Positions 47,101 to 60,100 of a DNA stretch of 64,000 nucleotides are shown piece after piece. Positions within the stretch are counted from its first letter, which is position 1. Every line of letters begins with the position of its first letter. Made by a program: the position numbers and the translations under genes. The DNA comes from Numida meleagris (Eukaryota; Chordata; Aves; Galliformes; Numididae). Location of the stretch: contig NC_034410.1 of NCBI RefSeq assembly GCF_002078875.1, positions 99,388,871 to 99,452,870 on the forward strand. The letters run 5' to 3'. The notes below the pieces were generated by a model. It had not been told where the DNA came from. It worked only from the letters and a program-made list of their open reading frames with translations, and searched no databases.

Positions 47101-50100
47101 CTTACTGTAATGCCTTTGCAGTTGGTAGTGAAGGTAGGAGCCACTGCAAGAACAAGACTGGAACTTTTTTTTCTGATTATGCTATCTAGTCTTTCCATGA
47201 GTCAGATTTGTGCTGGCTAGAACATCCACAATAATACAAAAAAACAAACCTATGCTTATCTGAGCTGCACTTGCCCTGATTAGTGTATCAGGAGAGCTGA
47301 ACTGGTAATGAATTACATATCTGAATTGTAGCAAGGCAGGTGTTGTCTGCTTAATTGTGCCAAAAGCCCCAGTGTCAACAGCGATTGTGAATGATGTAAT
47401 GCCACCTTACAGCCAGAACTATCCTGAGATCATGAGCTCATTTCATATAAAATAACGATCAGTTGGAAATACCTCTTTGCCATTAGTAATCTGCCAAAAA
47501 ATTTACTAGTTAATTTTCTCTTGAACATGGCAAGAAGACTGGGGCAGCTCTTGCTGGTAGAGCGTTTCTTGGGCCAAAACCATTCAGATGTTTTGATCAC
47601 GCTGCTGCCAGCATCTAACCTAAAATTCATTTACTACTGATCGTAGAATGAGCATCTAAAACCACAGTGCAGATGTGAAGATGTGCCATGCACCCAAATG
47701 TCTCTTTTCCATGCTGTGCTTCATTGCAGCTGGAGAAAGGAGTGGGAAGAGGTAAGTTGATACGGAGTTTTGGCAAGGATTCCTGTGTGCTACTTATATC
47801 TTTAGCAGTAGTTTCCAAGCTCTTGCAGTTGTTACATTGAGTGATGATCTTGGGATACCTCAGAATTCTCTAGCATACTATGAGGAACTTGAGCAATTCT
47901 TTTAGGAAATATTACGCTATTTTGAAGTAGTAAAATTCTGCAGAGATGGATGTGAGCCCGTAATTGCTGTGGATTCTGTGGAAAGTAGCTTTTCTTTCTT
48001 TCTTCTTTTTTTTTTTTTTAAAGAAATTATCTGCCTCCCTCCCTTCCCCCCACATTTATTTGGTTCAGTAGGTCTCTAGGTTAGTGGTAGGGTGGAAGAA
48101 GATATTTTTCCCCTTGCTATAATGTATTTGGGGTACATCTGCATTATAAGAAATTGACAGCACTGCTATTTATACTATAACATGAAAACAACAAATTATG
48201 TACAGTAATATATTTAGCAGCATTTTTTTAAAGTATCACGTTACTTATAAGAGGCATAGAAGCTACTTCTACCATAAGTACATGTTTCTTTACTACTGAA
48301 ATTTCCATACTAAATAACTGCTGAAATCTTTTTCATTTTTTCTTTTTATCTTCACTTGGTCCTCAGTGACTTTGAAGTTTGGTTCAGGTCAAATTGTACA
48401 TTCATCTTTTAAAGCATCTGAAGTGATAACCTCAGTTTGTCCTCTAGATCCTGGAAGCTTATGTTTCTGTTCAACTTTAATTCAGTTCTTGATGGTCTGT
48501 ACTGAAATTATTAGAGGCATTGAGTGATTTATTTTTAATGAAAAAAATGGGGCATGCATCAGGCATTGCAAGAATGTATCTTAAGTAGGAAAAAAGCTCT
48601 CCAATATTGCTGCAGCTATCACTGGTCAGTTTTTCTAATAGAATCTGATTTATGAACCATGAAAACAGGACCCTTGAGAGAATAATTCATTAATTAGCGC
48701 TTTTTCCACTTGTGATTGTTGGAGAAATAAACTGTTGTACTGGAATTTCCTTTTTGCCCCTGGAGAGTATGAACTGTGTTAATACGTTACATGCACCAGG
48801 GTAAAAGCATCATAGATACTTTTTATAAAAATTATGAAGACAGTTCTATAAATTTACATTTTCTGCATCACCACATCTAGCAGATTTCTATCATCACTGT
48901 GCTTGAGAATTTTGCACTCTCCTAAATAGAGACTGCATTAGGACATCCATTTTCTATTATGAGCTGTCCTCCCAGAGGAAGTATTTAGGCACCTTGGAGA
49001 ATAGCCACTGTAGGACAGGTTTGGGATCAATCTCAAAACTGCTGGCCTAGGCCCTTGGACTGGAGGGGTTTGTTTGTTTGCTGTTTTGCTTTGTTGTTTT
49101 TTTTTTTTCGCTTTACTTTTACACAAGGGAACCGGCATGACCAGTAGGCCTGCTGCTTCTCGGTAAGAGCTTGTAACAAAAGGAGGGGAGAGCTTGTGTG
49201 GCTGAATAAAAGCGTGGAGGTTGAACATGATTCTCTGTAAACAGGAGTACTTGGTGAGAGGAGAAGCGGGAAAAATTTTGACCAGCTTGAAACACTCACA
49301 AAACTTAGGCTGACTTAGAGGCAACGCCAAGTCTGTGGAGTGAGGAAGTCCCAGTACTGGTGTTACTTTACAGAAGTCTGTGACTCTGCAGCACTTAATA
49401 ATAAAACAACTGGTTGAGAAATTCCTTTGCTAAGCCTCAGTACCATCTGTTTTGGGTCGGGCTTTTTTTTTTTTTTTTAAATGTGTGTGTGAGATGGTGC
49501 CAGGAGGTGTCAAACTAGAATTATAACATGAAGGAGGAGTTCTGAGAAAATATAAGAAGATTACTAAAAGAGAAAGGAGAGTCTTGGATATGTAAAGCTG
49601 CAGTTCAAAGCTCTGTGATAGCTGGGTCATGAAGCTCTGACACAGGAGGATTTATATAAGGAATCGGCCTGAGTGAGAGCAAAGCTGATCCAGAGCTAGA
49701 ATCAATAGTCAGTTTAAAGGGAGTTAGCTTTGGATTCAGCTGACTCTTCTGGAAGGTCAGCTGTTATTCCAGGCCTGGAGGCTGAACCTTAGTTCTCTGT
49801 GAAAGATTGTAGTAAGCTTTGATTCTGCAGCTCTTAATGCCATGAATAATCTTGATATCCAGAAGAGCAGAAGTTGCAGAAGAAGCTGCTATTGTCTTCT
49901 GTGGCAGCTTTTGGGCACTTCTAGTCTGGTAGCATTCATGTAATGGGAACAATGTGATGTTGTAGTTCTTTGCGAGTCCTCATTTGCTATGCTACTGTGG
50001 GCAAGTTGTGATCCTCATTTAAGAACAGAAGACGGAGATGCTTATGGGGGAGTTGGAGCAATATGTTAGAGAGGCTATATTTAGCTACTATACATTCTTT

Positions 50101-53100
50101 CTTGGTGCCTTACTAAGAGGTGACATATATTCACTAAAAATGTCTTGGCCCTGTTCCCAATCTGATAGTATTTATCACAAGCTTAACTTCAATATCAGTG
50201 AAATTACTACTTACACTTTTTATTCTCTGAAGCAGAGGAATTTATGTGCTTGTATTTCCTTAAACTGTTGGTAGACCTTGGCGTTGATTGTAGTCTTCCT
50301 TGGCTCCGTGTACCTTTGCTCCTCAGTAATAGCAGTGAAATACTTCTGGATCTATAATGCAGCTTCTTCCATAGCACCTACTAAGGTAGTGAATTAGTTG
50401 CCATAGTTCAGTTCATTACTCCCTTTTTCTGCAATTGACAGAATGCTTTCATGGACACATCCAAATATATAAACTCAGTGTTAAAGCATTATAGGGGTAT
50501 AATGATCATACAACAGATGAGTACTTGGTTCATGAATTTTTATTTTACCACTTAAGGTGGAGGGGGAAAGGTAAAACAGGTAGGAAAAGAGGATAAAAAG
50601 GAGAAATCTCTACTGAAAAAATAATTTCTGCATTTCTGAGAAATGTCCTTTGTAATAGACTGAAAGTCTGGAGATCTGAGTAAAGTCCTCCAATAAAGGC
50701 TCGGGCACATTTAGATTTCTTTTCTTAGAGAGTTATTGTGTGCTGTGTTGTGGTAACTGTGACTGTATGTGTGCTGCTAGGTTATAGGAAGCCTAGGGTA
50801 AAAAGTATTAGCACGAACCTCCAGGGAAAAGATTTAATTAAATCATTCTGTCTCCTCTTAGTGACCGGCTAAAAGCAGCCACATACTGTGTAACTGCAGC
50901 ATCCTCTGAATTGTCATAATTTGGTCATGTATCAGCATCCTGAGGTGGAACTGCCCTGCTAAAGTAGTTAAAACCTGTATCCGCAACATTTCTTGTTTGG
51001 TGCCAGTATTGTTTGTTTTCAAAACAGTGGATTAAATGGGGAAGGTTTCAGTTAGATCTAGTTACCTCATTAGAGTGATTATGCAACTTTAAAAGTATTT
51101 TGGGACTAATGACCTGAGTTCTTAGTGCTGGTCAGCACTGCATTCACTGAAGTGCAAAGTCTAGCTTTGTAAATGGTATTTGTTTGACTAGGCAGTCAGC
51201 CCTTGGCTTAATCCCTAACACTGACTGTCGAAGGAAAACTTGGGCTGAATTTACTTTAAGGAATGAATGCATGCTGTGATATGCTGGCACTCTGTGTCCT
51301 GTTCCTTCATTCATACCAGCTGGGAAACTGGACGGCATGTTTACAAACTCCTGTCTGGCCCATGTATACACTGCTGTCCCACATGGAAGGAAAGGCATAG
51401 TAAGTGCTGATTCATGTCAGATCTTGCCCTGTTAGGACACAGTGCCCCATGAACGTGTCCTCAGCACCCTTAGTAACCTGAGTAGTCTCTAAAGTTCACA
51501 ACCTCCAAAGAAAAAAAAAAGATTCGGGAGCAGTTTTATGTAGCTTTTCTGGAATAGTTTATCCGTTTACAACCACGTTAAAAGTACAGCTGAATGGGCT
51601 TACTATCTTACACACATACACATTCTCTTCTTTTTATCTCCCTGTGTTTGTTTGCTGAAAGCTACTTACATTGTGTTTAGTACCATTTCTGATATCGTGT
51701 AATCAACTCTCACCCACAGATCAGTTGATAAAAATCAGCAATCTGGAGGGCTGGGTCAACCCTACTGTTGTGCAGTATCTTATTTTCTCCTTGATCTGAG
51801 ACGTAGGAGTCGTATTTGAAAGGACCAGAGTTGGGAGAAATTGATTTTTATGTTTTCCAGAGGAAGAATTCATTGTTTCATTAGTTTATATCCAGCCTGA
51901 CAGGGAAGAAAAAATAAAGTCATTCTTATAAACTTTTATGTTTTGAGATGATTTTACTGTTTTCCTCTACTTGAACATAATACTGCGAGGTTCTGTGGAA
52001 TTCCAGCTTCAATTCAGACCATCGGGTAACTACACCTGTAAAAGTAGGTAGCTAGTTTTGCATTGTTCTTGCATTTAAAACCTCTTTTGGAAGGATTGTT
52101 GTTCGTCCAAGTCACTTAATTCATTTGACTGTACAAACAGAAGGAATCACAGTAGCTGTGGTTTCCAGTATCGTAAGGAATGTTCATGTCCTCGTTCAGA
52201 CTCAGGTTGTAGGCTTCCTCTGTCTTCATTCTCTCCTGGAGCTCTTTCTCCACCATACTGTGGAAACTTTTTTTTAGCTGTGATCTTTAAATCTGGCAAG
52301 TCATTCAAGTCATTAGCTAGAACAAACATATGCTGCTTAGTCATGATGTGACACACATCCCAAGGGAATGTTCCAGCTCCTGGATTCCAGGGGTGCTCTG
52401 TAAGAGATCTTTTCCAGGCTCTTGTAACTAAATATTTATCAAGCCAGAGGGAACTGCTTCCTCACTCACTCAACTGTGTTATCATTGAATATGGTTTGTA
52501 TCTTTGCTTTAATGGTTGTGTAGTTATTTATACAAAGTTATATAAAGTTATTTAAACAGCTTCCCTAGTAGACGCTTACCCCAAAACAACCTGTAGCCTT
52601 ACAGCATAGACACAGAATTATAGATCCCTGCGTTAAAGTACAGCTTAAGGACATGAAACGAGATCTTCCATGTTACCTGTAAATACTCTAATCACAAAGC
52701 TAATAAGAGAAGATAGGTGCTAAAAATACCAGAAAAGCATCTCGTTTTGGCTTTTGCAAGTAATATGTATAGCTTCAAGATGTTCAGAGCTGACCTACAG
52801 TCTCCAGTTGTCCTGGTGAGATCTCTAGAGGACAAGCCTGGTTGAAGAATTCTGCTTTGATACTTCAAGGGTCAGTCAGTCACATACCTATTAGGTGACA
52901 CAGAATGCATTTGAGGACGCACAGTCATGAAAGTTTAACCACACGCAGGGATGAAAAGTAGCTCCTGCAGAAATCAGTTGTGCTTATAGCCATCTAGTAG
53001 TATAAAGTAGCTTGATGTTGGAGCTTTTCTTCTGTTTATTTTACTTAGGTTGGAGCTACTGTTAAGGAAAAGAATTAATTTATATATGTCCCAATATTGC

Positions 53101-56100
53101 CATTTTAGAGTGAAAACCAAGAAATGAAAAGTAAAATTATCCTTGAAGCATTCATGGAAAGATCTCAATTTCTGAGGGAATAATAGATCTAAATAACAAT
53201 TTGTAGATTTTTTGATTTTCTTTCCTTGCAAATAAACACTCTTGTTTCTAGGTGCTGCTTGACCCATTTGAAAATGCGACTAAAAAGAGTGAGCAACTGC
53301 ATTTCAACTGAAGCCATAACACATACTATGCTTTAGGGAATACCACCTACCCTTTTCCATCCTAAAGGAAACATTTATGTCTTTTTTTGTTGTCCCCAGG
53401 AGCACTTTCATAGAGTATGGAAAATATATAGGCTTTGCAGCATGGATAGAAGATCAGCAAAGTAGTTGGCTCATTTTAGTCTCAGTAGGCAGTAGGAAAC
53501 AGTGAACTTCTTGGAGAAAGCTGCCAGACTACTCGCTTCAAAGACTAATATAACCTGAGAGATCCAAGGGTAGCTCAGAGCTCCCTGTAGCAAAACCAAC
53601 TCCTTGAATTCAGTCTGCTACTAAATAAGTAAACCTTGAAAATTCAAAGCATTAATGCCTGTGAAAATTGCTGCTGTAACTAAGGAACTGCTCAACTCTG
53701 CAGTAGTTTGTGTCTCGATATGTTAAAGATGCAATGTGACACGAAGAAACAGGAAGAACAGTGTTAGGGATTAAACTTCCATCTGTGCTAGTATGCCTAA
53801 CTGTTAATTTAACACGAAGTTTAATCTCATTCCAGGTCTTTGTTTGCTCAATTACCTGGGGTAAATGTAAAGTGGATTTATTGGCATTGTTTCAGACTTA
53901 CGCTGAATTAAATTGGGATGTGAAATCAGGATGTGGCCTAAACCATACCAAGTACAATGTTTTTCTGGAGTTCTCTTTTCAGTGCTTACTTCAGTTTAAG
54001 TTGATGAATATTGTTTGCTTTATGTACTTGCCTTTTTTATTTATTTATTTATTTATTGCATAGTTGTTTGAAAATAAGTATGGTTGACATTTAGGCTTGA
54101 TTTAATGACTGGAGTTTCAGGAGTTTCCTTTGCCTGAGCAACAGTGGAGTAGAGGAAGGATAGGATAACAATACATAATTAGATGTAAAACAGGTTAGTT
54201 TAGTCACTCTTCTGGGGAGATACTGCATGCTACCCCTTGATATGTTGATGCGTATTAATTTATCACTGTTTCTAACGTGAAGACTTGTAAGCAGTCCCCA
54301 CGTTCACTTTTGTTCAGTGTGACTGCACAGCCAAGCTGTTCTAGTGCATCAATACATCAGTATTCTCAATTCCTATGCAAAGCCAGCCCAGCTTTCACCA
54401 AAATCCTTTGAAGGGCCCTACAGCATCCTCGATCTGTGCTCTGGGCAAGCAGTAGTGATGTTTGCACTTGCAGCCTTTGAGAAGGGTCTTAGTATCAGTG
54501 CCTCTAAGCAAGGACAGTTTTCCAGGGAGAAAGCAGAAAGGTTGGGTGTTCCTGGGGAAGACATTTACGGAACAGGGGCTGAAGATGTCATGGACCAACG
54601 CCATGGCTTTTGCATGCAATGCAGAAAGTAAAAGAAGTGCACTAGCCCTGCTCTGCAGAACTGAAGGGAAGTCTGTGGTTTGGTTGCATGTGGAAATTCC
54701 TCACATGCAGCCTGACGAGGGTCTGTATCAGCTGGTAGAGGGAACAGGCATGGGAGAAACCTGCCAAGCGAGGGGTTCTCTTTTGGCACACTGCGCTCTC
54801 CTCCACAAGATATAGTGGTTCCCCCTCTGTGAGAAGCACAGCAGTATCTCAGCAGGGAAAATTTTCTCCGCTTGACAGAGGGGAGAGAATAACAGGGACT
54901 TGAACAACAATTCAGGTAAGCTCTCTTCGTGTGAGTAAGGCAAGTGTTATAGGCATGGTGTTCTACCTGCTCGTATAGACCTGCATTCCATGTTTGGGCT
55001 GATGAGTGTGAAAGGTCTGGCCTTTCTTGGTGGGATGCATGCAGTTGTAACGTGGGAGTTTCTACCTGAGCAAGCAAGGCAACAAATCCAGCAGCATCCT
55101 GTTGGATGTGTGTGTCCCCTTTGCCCAATGCAAATCTTGTCAGCACTTCAGCTTGTGAAATGAGTCCAGTACCGTGGCACTGAAGCAGATTCGAGAAACA
55201 GATTGCCTTGAGTTTCCTGTTCTGTAGTTGGCTTATCCCTGTTCTTGGAGTCAGCAGCCTTCAGGGTGCAAGATGAAGTTTATGACCACACCAGGCTACA
55301 GAAAGGAGGATGGTTGTGGTCTAAGGACCAGGCCAGGAGGCCCTTGAGGCCCCAACAAGGGAGAGCTCGATCTCCACAAGGAGTACTTTTTCTAATTTGG
55401 TATGTCCTGATGTATGGGTGCAGGGCATTTTCAGATCAGAAAACAGCACTTGCAAAGCATGGCTTCTAGTTTAATCAGATCTGCTCCGCAGGTACCAGAT
55501 CTGGCTATTTTACTCCAGTTCTATGTGAAGAACTTGTCTGTTATTAAAGAACCCTAGTCTGCTTAAAAAGATAATAGCTGCCCACTACCAAAAGGATTTT
55601 GATTAAACATTTTTAAATAAAGGTTGTGGGTCAGAATGCTACCTTAGGAGAATGGCAGCATAATATATTAGAAGAAATTTTGCCCAGGAGTTCTCAATAC
55701 ATTAAAGATCACCTTTGTACTTGTAGTTGTTAAACTAGACGTCTTTGGAAAAAGAAGCAAATTCTGTGTTCAGTTCCTTGGCTTTTGCTGTATAATGTAT
55801 CCAGAAACATTAATATTTACCTTGAAAATTATTTTCTCTAGTTTGGAAACAAAAATATGTACACATAGCTATAAGATTATATTAGCAATTTTATCATGAA
55901 ATCCAGATAGCCAAATTGTGCTGTTGCACTAGTGCCATAGTCATTATTTAAAATGAAGGCAGAACTTTGGGCTACACCATGAAATAGGACTCCAGTGAGA
56001 CTGGCCAATATGTAATAGATAAGACCTTGTACTGAAGAGATTAGGAAGTCAGAGTGATATGGGAAGTGATACATGTTTTTTGTGGTGTCCATATAAGAAA

Positions 56101-56603
56101 ATGGCTAATAAACAGAACCCCCATTGAAGTACGCAAAATGAGAGAACTCTTTACTGAGTCCTAACCAAATCAGGCAGTTCAGATCCAGAATCTGGATTCC
56201 CATTTCACCAGACCTTTTCCTAATGTTGAGAGATCTGCATTAAAATAAATGGTTAACCCAAGGTTCTGTTCTGGCATGTCCTCCACAATGTCCATAGATA
56301 AAAGGATAGCAAGAACACTGGCAACAACAAAGTACTTCCAGTCAGTGATAGTAATAATTTTTGAACAAAAGGAAGAGAAATATTTCTCCTTTCAACTTAG
56401 ACCACAAATGGGATCTCTCAAGCACATGACGTTAGAGAGTTGAAAATTGAGATCTGTAAATAATTTCCGCTATATGGCTTTTGCTGCATACATTCTAACA
56501 CAGAGTGCTTGCTGTAGTACTCTGCAGTGATTGCTTGCAAAAGATACCTCTCTGTGGTCTTATTCATCAGTTGTAATTAAGGGACCTCTTTAACACAAAA
56601 TAC
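44106..56603. other. Long intergenic stretch, no gene recognised
   Basis: About 12.5 kb with no coding region I can support. Noted are a T run at 48006-48019, a 16-17 base T run before a GT-rich stretch at 49462-49491, a (TTTA)n repeat at about 54036-54058, and a cluster of overlapping open frames at 54344-55469, including a 193-codon minus-strand frame. None has a recognisable product. Confidence 0.45.
54036..54058 (+). repeat. (TTTA)n simple repeat
   Basis: Five to six tandem TTTA units in AT-rich intergenic DNA. Confidence 0.85.
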
Positions 56604-57156
56604 ATAGGCTGCTCCAAAAGTACTGCCTCCAGTTTATTCTCATGGAAAATACAACAGATACAAAGAGCACAATAGTGCTATTTGATAGAGCAAATTCTCA
56701 GCTACAAAACACTATTTTCCAGCATAGTCACCACCATTAGATATGCATTTTTGCCAGTGATAAACAAGTGCCTGCATGCCTTGCTCATATAAATGTGCAC
56801 CAGTGGAGGTGATCCGCTGTGGTCACTGCTGAAATGTGCTGCCCATCACCTCCCTGTGCTGCCACTCACTATTTGGTCTCCATAAACATTTAGCAAGCAG
56901 TGATGAATATCGATGGTGCAATTTTTTCTGCATGGGAGAGTTCAATGACACACCTTTGCTTCATATGCACTTCCATGTCAGACACCACTCTATCAGACTG
57001 CCCCTCTGCTGCTGTCTGTCACACAGCAACAAAATGCAACCGAATATTGGTGGGAAAGTTCAGCCTCTACTGCCACATCACCAACATCTGTCCCTGACAT
57101 CGTGGGCCAACATGATAAAAATGGGAGGCATTATTTTTGGAGCAGACCTCATATAA
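56604..57156 (-). mobile_element. Galluhop-like mariner element, internally deleted
   Basis: The ends are inverted repeats: the left end reads GGCTGCTCCAAAAGTACTGCCTCC, and the reverse complement of the right end reads TCTGCTCCAAAAATAATGCCTCC. This is the terminal repeat I associate with the chicken mariner Galluhop. TA dinucleotides lie at both edges, as expected for mariner, but one-base differences make the exact limits uncertain. The element is about 550 bases, against roughly 1.2 kb for a full mariner. Both ends of a transposase reading frame remain, so the middle has been lost. Confidence 0.88.
56712..56976 (-). pseudogene. Mariner transposase remnant (N- and C-terminal ends only)
   Basis: On the minus strand an ATG at 56976 starts MEVHMKQRCVIELSHAEKIA, which resembles the N-terminus of mariner/Galluhop transposase; stops follow. 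In another frame the C-terminus is clear, with YEQGMQALVYHWQKCISNGG followed shortly by TAG at 56712-56714. Mariner transposase needs a central DDD catalytic domain, which is absent. Only about 265 of roughly 1,000 coding bases remain, with frameshift and stops, so the copy is dead. Confidence 0.85.
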
Positions 57157-60100
57157 TCCTGCTGTTAAAGGGAGGATTGTAACTGAAAAAGAATATTGTC
57201 TAAACAGTTTGAATAAACAGGAAGAGATGATCCATGAATTATTGGTCAAGATTATTTGTACCTTTCATTGTTTTAGTGTGCAAGGCAAAAGTTTTCTTAG
57301 AAAATTTGAGAGGTAACTAGTATTGAAATGCCATTTTAATATTTGGCTTAGCAGTATAGTGCTATTATAAGTTTGGAAGGGAAGGTTAAATAGCAAACTA
57401 TTTAGCTGCTACTGCTCCATTCAGGCAAACTTTCAAAGTGTAATCAAAACCACATCCATCACATAGCATGTCTCTTCACTGTTCTTGCCAGAAATATTTC
57501 TATATAGATCAAATATTTTTCTTTCTAATCAGAAAGAGTTCTGTGACCTCCAAAGGGTGTGGAGCCAGAAACTTCAGTTTTAATCTCAGCCCTTTTGTGG
57601 CTTTTTGGTTTATTTCATTTCTCTGAAGGGTAGTGGTAGCTGCCCAAGTAACTTCTCTTAGGATTAGTCCTTGTTCTTGTCTAGAGGGTGGAAGGGAGCA
57701 GTGAACCAGCACACAACATTAGGTCCAGTATTTGATCAGCCATATGGGAAGGAGGAGGAACTGCTCTGCTGAAGCCTCAGAGTGTCAGGTCCATTAGAAA
57801 TAAATGCAGACAGGCAGAACCTAACTGTGATCTGGGTTCCACCTCTGTATGACTGCTTTCTGGACTTGGTTATATATTGTGTGAATGTGGGAAGATTTCT
57901 ACACCAATATCTCCCCACTGAATCTACTTGATGACAAGTAGATCCCTCAGCCACCTTGAACATTTTCTACCTTGACAGAAGCATTTGTCCTCTCCTGAGC
58001 TCTCCTAGTTTACTCAGTAGCCATCTGATGGAGGACCTTGATGGAGTTATAGGTCTATTGCCTCTAACAGGTCATGGAGGATAGCAAAACAGTCCCAGCC
58101 AGCCCAAAGTCCCAGTCTTAGTCATGCAGTGATGTCACAACACAGCATTTGACAACAAAATATGTATACAAGAAACTATTTTGTGTAGCAAATATTTGTG
58201 CTGCTTTTAGGTCAGAATTTTACCATTAAATGCTCTGTGTGACACATTAATTGTCTGAACAGTTAATGTCTGAATTGAAATTTGTAGGGTCACTTACAGG
58301 GCAACTCATGCACAGATCTGCATAAATAAGGATGGCAACTGGCTCAAAACTATTCAAGGCAACACGAGAGGAAGCTAGAAACAAACGCTGTCCCTGCCAC
58401 TAAGTTTGTGACCAAACCAGTTGCTGAATTTTGCAGCTGTGCTGACCACAGCCCATGTGATGCATTTACTGGCTGTTCACTCTCCAGGACTTGTCCCTTT
58501 GCAGCCACTGCTATTGCAGGTGTTGCCACTTCCAGTGCCAGCCCATGAGCTCCACAGGCTGCTCTTCCAGCCATACCTCACTCTCCATTTGGTGGCACAC
58601 TTTGGTTGACAACCACTGTACCCCTCCCTGCCCCACTCAAACTTTTGCTTTTAGTTTTCCTGTTCTCCATCTTCTGTCTTGGGGCCAGCAGATGAAGAAA
58701 GCACTTTGCTGGCTAGAAAAGAGGACACTACATATATATATACCCCTGTTTTCTCAGGGAAAAAAAAAAAAAAAAAGGGTGGTGGAGCAGAAGACTTGAT
58801 ACAGTTTTAATTCAGTGATGTTATTCTGCTATTGTTTGTGCATGTCAGTTGTACACGTACCTGAATGGATTGTGCCAGCTGTATGCATTTCAAGACTTCT
58901 GATTTCCAGGAAATTTCCTACTTTTGCTTTAAAATGGCAGTCAGAGTTCTGGGACTGCATTTTTAAAACTGACCACAGAGGAGCTGACTAAATGCAAATT
59001 CTTGATTTCCATATGAAATGCTAAGTAAACTTATCAGAGAAGCAAATCAGCAAAACTGACATGCGGCTGGATCTGACTTCTCCTTTGTGGTTTCTTTTGT
59101 TTCACTTGGATTACACTCCATATAGTCAGTTCTGTTCTTGCTCTCGCTGGGAATGATTCTCCTGCTTTTCTGCCAAGATTGCTCCTGGACACACGCTACC
59201 TAATGCTCCTTTGTTCTGTTTGGGTTCTTTTTCTATCATTTCACCACTCAGAAAACAACCGGCCAGGGCCTGTCTAAACATACTGTTCCAGCCAGATTTC
59301 ACCATATTTGGCCTATTGGTATCTGCTTTCAAGACCAGAAACTTTCTCCTCAAGATATTGCAGTATACAAAGTAACTGGGGATTCTCAAGTAGAAAAGAC
59401 AAAAACAATAGCTTTTCTCATCTATCAAATATACTGATGTCATGCTATCCTACAGTGCTCTCAGCAGCACACTAATTTCTGTTATTCACTGCTTATAAGA
59501 CAGTGATAATCATGGTTTCCTTTTCAATACCAGTAACCTTCATCTCTCCACTCAGTTTATCTTCCCCTTTTGATATTTTTCCTGAGCCACATGCAAAGGA
59601 TTTTGATCCTTTTATTAATCTAAATTCTCTCCTTCCTTCAAAAACTCCCTACCAACTTAAACTACTAGCTTTTCTCCTTCTGACTGTCACCAGTAGGTTC
59701 TTCTGCCTTCTGATCACTTAAGAAACCCCCTGTAACGTTTACTCTGAGCTCTTTGTCGTTATTATTGTTGCCTATCGCAAAGATTTCCTGAACTAGCTCT
59801 TCTGCGGGAGCCCCTCTGCATTCTCCTCTGATCAATCGTTCCTTTCATGTTGACATTCTAACTGCTTCCTGTTCAATCCCAAAAGCTCCTTTTTCAGCAA
59901 AGAAATCATGAAAGCACCTTTGTTTAATCTTTCTAGGTTTTTCACCAGATACATTTGAAACTCATTTTAATCTTTATTAATCTTTCTCAGTGGGTAACTA
60001 ATAGCAGTATTACTAATGTTTTCCTTTCCCTTGATAGTTTTTGTGTTCTCGAGCTTGGTACCGCCTTCTGTACCCATTATTGCTTATGTACTAGTTATGC

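Noticed and set aside
56836..57156. 106-codon plus-strand frame
   Set aside because: It is the antisense shadow of the mariner element.
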